From NCBI GenBank assembly GCA_964404215.1, contig CAYOJF010000009.1, positions 4,798 through 68,797 on the forward strand: 64,000 bases of DNA. Direction: 5' to 3'. Shown here piece by piece: positions 61,091-64,000 of this stretch. The notes beneath the pieces were generated by a model, which searched no databases, was not told the DNA's origin, and was given only the letters and a program-made list of their open reading frames with translations. A program made the translations under genes and the position numbers. The first letter of the stretch is position 1. Each line of letters starts with the position of its first letter. This stretch comes from Aureispira sp964404215 (GTDB taxonomy: Bacteria > Bacteroidota > Bacteroidia > Chitinophagales > Saprospiraceae).

Positions 61091-62785
61091 CTAATCTATA
61101 AATCCTGCATACTTCTCCATGTAGCTGCCTATGGCTATAAAATAATCTTCCCAAGTATTGGCCTCCACAGAGTCTAGCCATTCGATAAAAGCAATCGTAT
61201 AGGTTGCTATTTCATAGAAAGTCAATAGCACATTGACTCCTGGTGCCAATCGAGCAAATGGTTTGGCATATTTGAAAAGTTTGGTTAGTTTTGAAAGTTG
61301 GCCCACTACACCTTTGGCTGCTTTTTCTGCTTTTTCTTCTATTATTTTCTTGACCGCCTTCCTGCTTTTTTCGGTCATCTCATCTAGGTAATTCTGTATT
61401 TTACCTACCTTATCTTTTATAGCTTGTGCCGCTTTTTTTGTTTTTTGTTTGTTCTGTTGTTTTAGACCATCAGTGACCTCGTCAAAATGTGCTGTCATTT
61501 CGTCGCTCGCCTTCAGTGCTTTATCTTTTAGAGCCTTGTCTTTTTTTAGTAGATCTTCAGCGTCTACACTAGATTTTGGTTTGGGTTTAGGTTTGTTCTT
61601 ACCCATTTCTATTCGAGCAAGCTCTGCCCAGTCTACTACCAGATCCCAGCCACCACTGACTGCCAGATCACAAAGACTACTATTGAGGATAGTTCCATTC
61701 AGTCCTTTGTCCAATAATCCCATTGTGCGTAGTATTTTACCGATATCTACTTTTATACTCATTCGGAGAGCACATCCAGAAGGCATATTCCCTAGGTTTC
61801 CTTTCTTAATTTCTTCCATAGCTGCCGACCAGCTGGTCTTACCCATGTCTAGTTTGAGCGTGATGGTCAAAAAATCGAAGGTAAGTGTACCACCTACAGA
61901 ACCTGCTGTAGTAGATCCTTTGCTAAATAAGGGGTTATCTTTACTAAAAATATCTTTAATATTGGTTGAAATAGTATTTCGTATTCCTTGAGAGAATACA
62001 GAGACATATTCTGTCCAGACTTTATGTTGAGCACTTGCCAGAACAGGTTTAGTGAAACCTAGTTTTCCACTGAGTTGTATTTTTCCATTTTCAAGAGAAA
62101 GAAAACTATCTTTGAAGCCTCTTAAAGCAAATTCTGAGAGGTCAATCTTCAACTGAGTTTTGGCATTATCAGTAGCATCAGCTGCTAACAACCAAGTTTT
62201 TTTATTTTTTAGCTTTTTTTCAAAATTGCTACTAATTCGTTGACTAGAAGCTACCCAGTTATTTTGGTTTAGTTGAGTAATTTCTATGAGTAGTGCCGCT
62301 TTTTCTGCTTCTTGATAAGCAATAGCTAATAGATCTAAATCATTGATAGTCTGTCCGAATATTTTCTGCCATTTACCTTTCATCCGACTAGGCATGGCTA
62401 TAGCAGTAGCATCTACTACATTGGATTGGTAATGCTTCCCAAGAGTAGAAACAGTTTCCCATACACTTTGACGGATAATTTTTTTACCTGAACTTATCCA
62501 TTTTTGGAGTGATTGATGAAGGGCATTACGTAGTGTTGGGCTCACTGTAGCGGCATCTATAATTTGCTTCAGATCATCTGACCCATCTACTGTTGCATTA
62601 ATATCTCTGGTCATTCTGTCTCCAAATCCTTTCTCTTGGGCGAGTTGAAATAGTTCTGTAGTTATTTTCTGAAAACCAGCTAGTTTTTTCTGTTGTTCGG
62701 GAGTGATTTGTTGTCCACTATTTTGTATGCGCTGCATACCTTCTAAAAACTCTTGATAGAGTGAAATTATTTTATCTTCGTTCAT
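61091..62785 (-). CDS. Unknown large protein, second gene of right eCIS-flanking set
   Basis: I do not recognise this 564-residue protein, which has no signal peptide. The start (IISLYQEFLEGMQRI...ITPEQQKKLAGFQKI) resembles that of the second gene of the left pair. The middle (about 200-375) is beta-rich with LENGKIQLSGKLGFTKPV and FDFLTITLKLDMGKTSW. Residues 400-490 are a Lys-rich coiled-coil-like stretch. The last 70 residues hold an amphipathic then hydrophobic run, FAR-LAPGVNVLLTFYEIATYTIAF, that could insert in a membrane. A cargo that disrupts membranes is a possibility, not a finding. The gene is 11 bp after the 304-residue gene. Confidence 0.65.
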   Translation of the reverse strand: MNEDKIISLYQEFLEGMQRIQNSGQQITPEQQKKLAGFQKITTELFQLAQEKGFGDRMTRDINATVDGSDDLKQIIDAATVSPTLRNALHQSLQKWISSGKKIIRQSVWETVSTLGKHYQSNVVDATAIAMPSRMKGKWQKIFGQTINDLDLLAIAYQEAEKAALLIEITQLNQNNWVASSQRISSNFEKKLKNKKTWLLAADATDNAKTQLKIDLSEFALRGFKDSFLSLENGKIQLSGKLGFTKPVLASAQHKVWTEYVSVFSQGIRNTISTNIKDIFSKDNPLFSKGSTTAGSVGGTLTFDFLTITLKLDMGKTSWSAAMEEIKKGNLGNMPSGCALRMSIKVDIGKILRTMGLLDKGLNGTILNSSLCDLAVSGGWDLVVDWAELARIEMGKNKPKPKPKSSVDAEDLLKKDKALKDKALKASDEMTAHFDEVTDGLKQQNKQKTKKAAQAIKDKVGKIQNYLDEMTEKSRKAVKKIIEEKAEKAAKGVVGQLSKLTKLFKYAKPFARLAPGVNVLLTFYEIATYTIAFIEWLDSVEANTWEDYFIAIGSYMEKYAGFID

Positions 62786-62796
62786 TATTGGGGCTG

Positions 62797-63711
62797 TTAT
62801 TGTTTTTTTAGGGAATCAATTATTTCTAATGCTTGTACTTGTAGCTGATCTAAACGTGTAAATTCTTGTTCAATTTCTTTTAGAGAAAGTTGTATCGCTT
62901 TGTTTTGCTCTTCTTCTGAAGCTGCATTATTGAGGACAATATCTGTTTTGTTAGTTGCCATAAGTGCTTTTTTGACTTTGGCTAAAATACGTTTTAGACG
63001 AGGTAAATCTTCTTGTGCTTTTTCGACTATTGATTGATATTTTGCTCTTTTTTTGAGCGGAATTTCTTCTATTTTGTCAATCAGGCTCATGGTGGCAGCT
63101 AAAGAGCGTTTCGCAATAGAAAGATGTATGGGAGTATACTGCTGGTCAAGTATATTTTTATCTTTTATCAAAGGAATGACCTGTACATTCAGTTGTTGGC
63201 GGGTTATTTGGTAAGTTTTGATTACGTTTTTGATAGAGATTTGGTCATTATCTGTATCTGTAGTTTTTTCTAGTGCTCTGACTCCAATATCAATCTTATC
63301 CAGTTCTTGGCTCAGTTGTGGGAGTTCTCCTTTGTGAAATTGAGAATCTACACCTAATTTTGCCCACAGTTTTTTACCACCTTTTTTGATCTTATCAGGT
63401 TTTGCTTTTCCTGCATTGATAGCAATATGCATAGTAACTCCATTGGCTGTCTTTTCAAATAGGCATTGTCCTTTAGCAAAGTTTTTTTCTGCTTTATTTT
63501 TTTTGAAAAACTGAGCCAAACTACCTGTATAATTACCCAACAAAATCAATGCAGCTTCTTTATTGTCTGCAAAAGTGTGTTGGGAACAGATGACGGCATC
63601 AATTGTTCCGAATTTAGCGGCACGAGCGATCTCTTTTTTGAGAAATTTGGCGTATTCCTCGAATTTCATGGTCAGAATTTCTTCTATTTCTTTTTTGTGT
63701 TTAAATGCCAT
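62797..63711 (-). CDS. Unknown protein, first gene of right eCIS-flanking set
   Basis: I do not recognise this 304-residue protein. Residues about 40-110 (HTFADNKEAALILLGNYTGSL and GQCLFEKTANGVTMHIAI) resemble part of the first gene of the left pair at 46932-48089, as does the general layout: a mixed N-terminal domain followed by a long helical C-terminal half (about 190-304, charged heptad-like). No signal peptide. It is followed after 11 bp by the 564-residue gene, mirroring the left pair. A chaperone, adaptor or cargo role next to the injection system is an inference. Confidence 0.65.
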   Translation of the reverse strand: MAFKHKKEIEEILTMKFEEYAKFLKKEIARAAKFGTIDAVICSQHTFADNKEAALILLGNYTGSLAQFFKKNKAEKNFAKGQCLFEKTANGVTMHIAINAGKAKPDKIKKGGKKLWAKLGVDSQFHKGELPQLSQELDKIDIGVRALEKTTDTDNDQISIKNVIKTYQITRQQLNVQVIPLIKDKNILDQQYTPIHLSIAKRSLAATMSLIDKIEEIPLKKRAKYQSIVEKAQEDLPRLKRILAKVKKALMATNKTDIVLNNAASEEEQNKAIQLSLKEIEQEFTRLDQLQVQALEIIDSLKKQ

Positions 63712-63817
63712 TAGAATTTAATTTTGAATGATTGGAATAATTATAAGAGACTAATATACCTTTTTGGGGATGAAAAATAAAATATTATTTGTAATAATAG
63801 AGGAGCAATTAACAACA

Positions 63818-63855
63818 ATAGGAGCTGTCCCAATTTTCAAGGGCAGCTCCTATTT
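63818..63855 (+). terminator. Orphan hairpin with T run
   Basis: The 11-bp arms AATAGGAGCTG (63818-63828) and its complement (63845-63855) extend by three G-C pairs around one bulged T, with a short loop and a T-rich tail on the plus strand. No plus-strand gene precedes it within the window: the nearest gene, starting at 63711, points away. It may end a small RNA or stop antisense transcription. Confidence 0.6.
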
Positions 63856-63879
63856 TTATAATAATGTTTAAGTAGTCAC

Positions 63880-64000
63880 GCAAATGTTTCCGCAGTAAAA
63901 AAAGTTTACTTTTGGTATTTTGTTCGTTGAAAAGCCTCGCTTTAGCCCGCTAAAGCTACATTTTTCGCCTCTAAACTACTCAAAAGTATTCCTTTTTTCA
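63880..64000. repeat. Intergenic hairpin repeat family B, copy 2 (cut by window end)
   Basis: Aligns with 24659-24785. The stem GCTTTAGC-CC-GCTAAAGC is at 63940-63957. Relative to copy 1, two stem pairs differ and both sides have changed together. It continues to the end of the window and probably beyond. Confidence 0.6.

Noticed and set aside
61449..61991. Open frame of 180 codons on the plus strand opposite the 564-residue gene
   Set aside because: Ser- and Arg-rich shadow frame without domain; the minus-strand frame is longer, has operon neighbours and an apparent paralogue.

Overview
The window reads as a stretch of a Bacteroidota chromosome. Supporting signs are a type IX secretion C-terminal sorting domain on a long SprB-repeat adhesin, an S46 dipeptidyl-peptidase, a TonB-type outer-membrane barrel, CarboxypepD_reg and TonB-plug domains, AT-rich DNA, weak ribosome binding sites and a few TAnnTTTG-type -7 boxes. 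The gene content would suit a gliding, possibly predatory marine member of the Saprospiria (Aureispira or Saprospira-like). That assignment is inference; there is no rRNA or tRNA to confirm it.

Layout. 1-5.3 kb: the end of a CotH-like gene, an M16 peptidase, TatA, a MITE-like repeat and a LysM lytic transglycosylase. 5.5-11.1 kb: a secreted protein of unknown function, two membrane-anchored GH18-type proteins (one with a degenerate catalytic motif, one intact) and a small membrane protein. 11.1-19.7 kb: block 1 of an extracellular contractile injection system (eCIS), with a DUF4255 cap, an unknown eCIS-linked protein, sheath, three tube-fold proteins, a DUF5908-like small protein, a VgrG-type spike and a PAAR tip. 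It ends in a perfect 56-bp palindrome. 19.8-46.6 kb: non-eCIS genes, namely the adhesin, TraB/GumN, a PQQ-type propeller, CpcT, a flavin reductase, an aminotransferase-like protein lacking the PLP lysine, a plug-less outer-membrane barrel next to an alpha-2-macroglobulin that carries a TonB-plug domain, an AstE/AspA-type deacylase, a PilJ-repeat protein, an ABC pair, an M1 peptidase-barrel fusion and a TPR protein. 46.9-63.7 kb: block 2 of the eCIS (a small membrane protein, LysM adaptor, gp25, gpJ and tail-fibre-like protein, 50.8-57.7 kb). It is bracketed by two small-plus-large gene pairs of unknown function that look paralogous. An S46 peptidase and a membrane protein also lie in this stretch.

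How it works together. Blocks 1 and 2 are complementary: the first holds cap, sheath, tube and spike, and the second holds adaptor and baseplate. Together they make most of one contractile particle. The AAA+ ATPase, tape measure and a gp7/Pvc12-like baseplate partner are not in the window, nor is a TssJLM membrane complex. The two unrecognised pairs (46.9-50.4 kb and 61.1-63.7 kb) share an N-terminal segment in their first genes and a matching start in their second genes. They are the best candidates here for a previously undescribed eCIS-linked module, perhaps cargo and loading partners. Two families of dispersed intergenic repeats with hairpins are also present.
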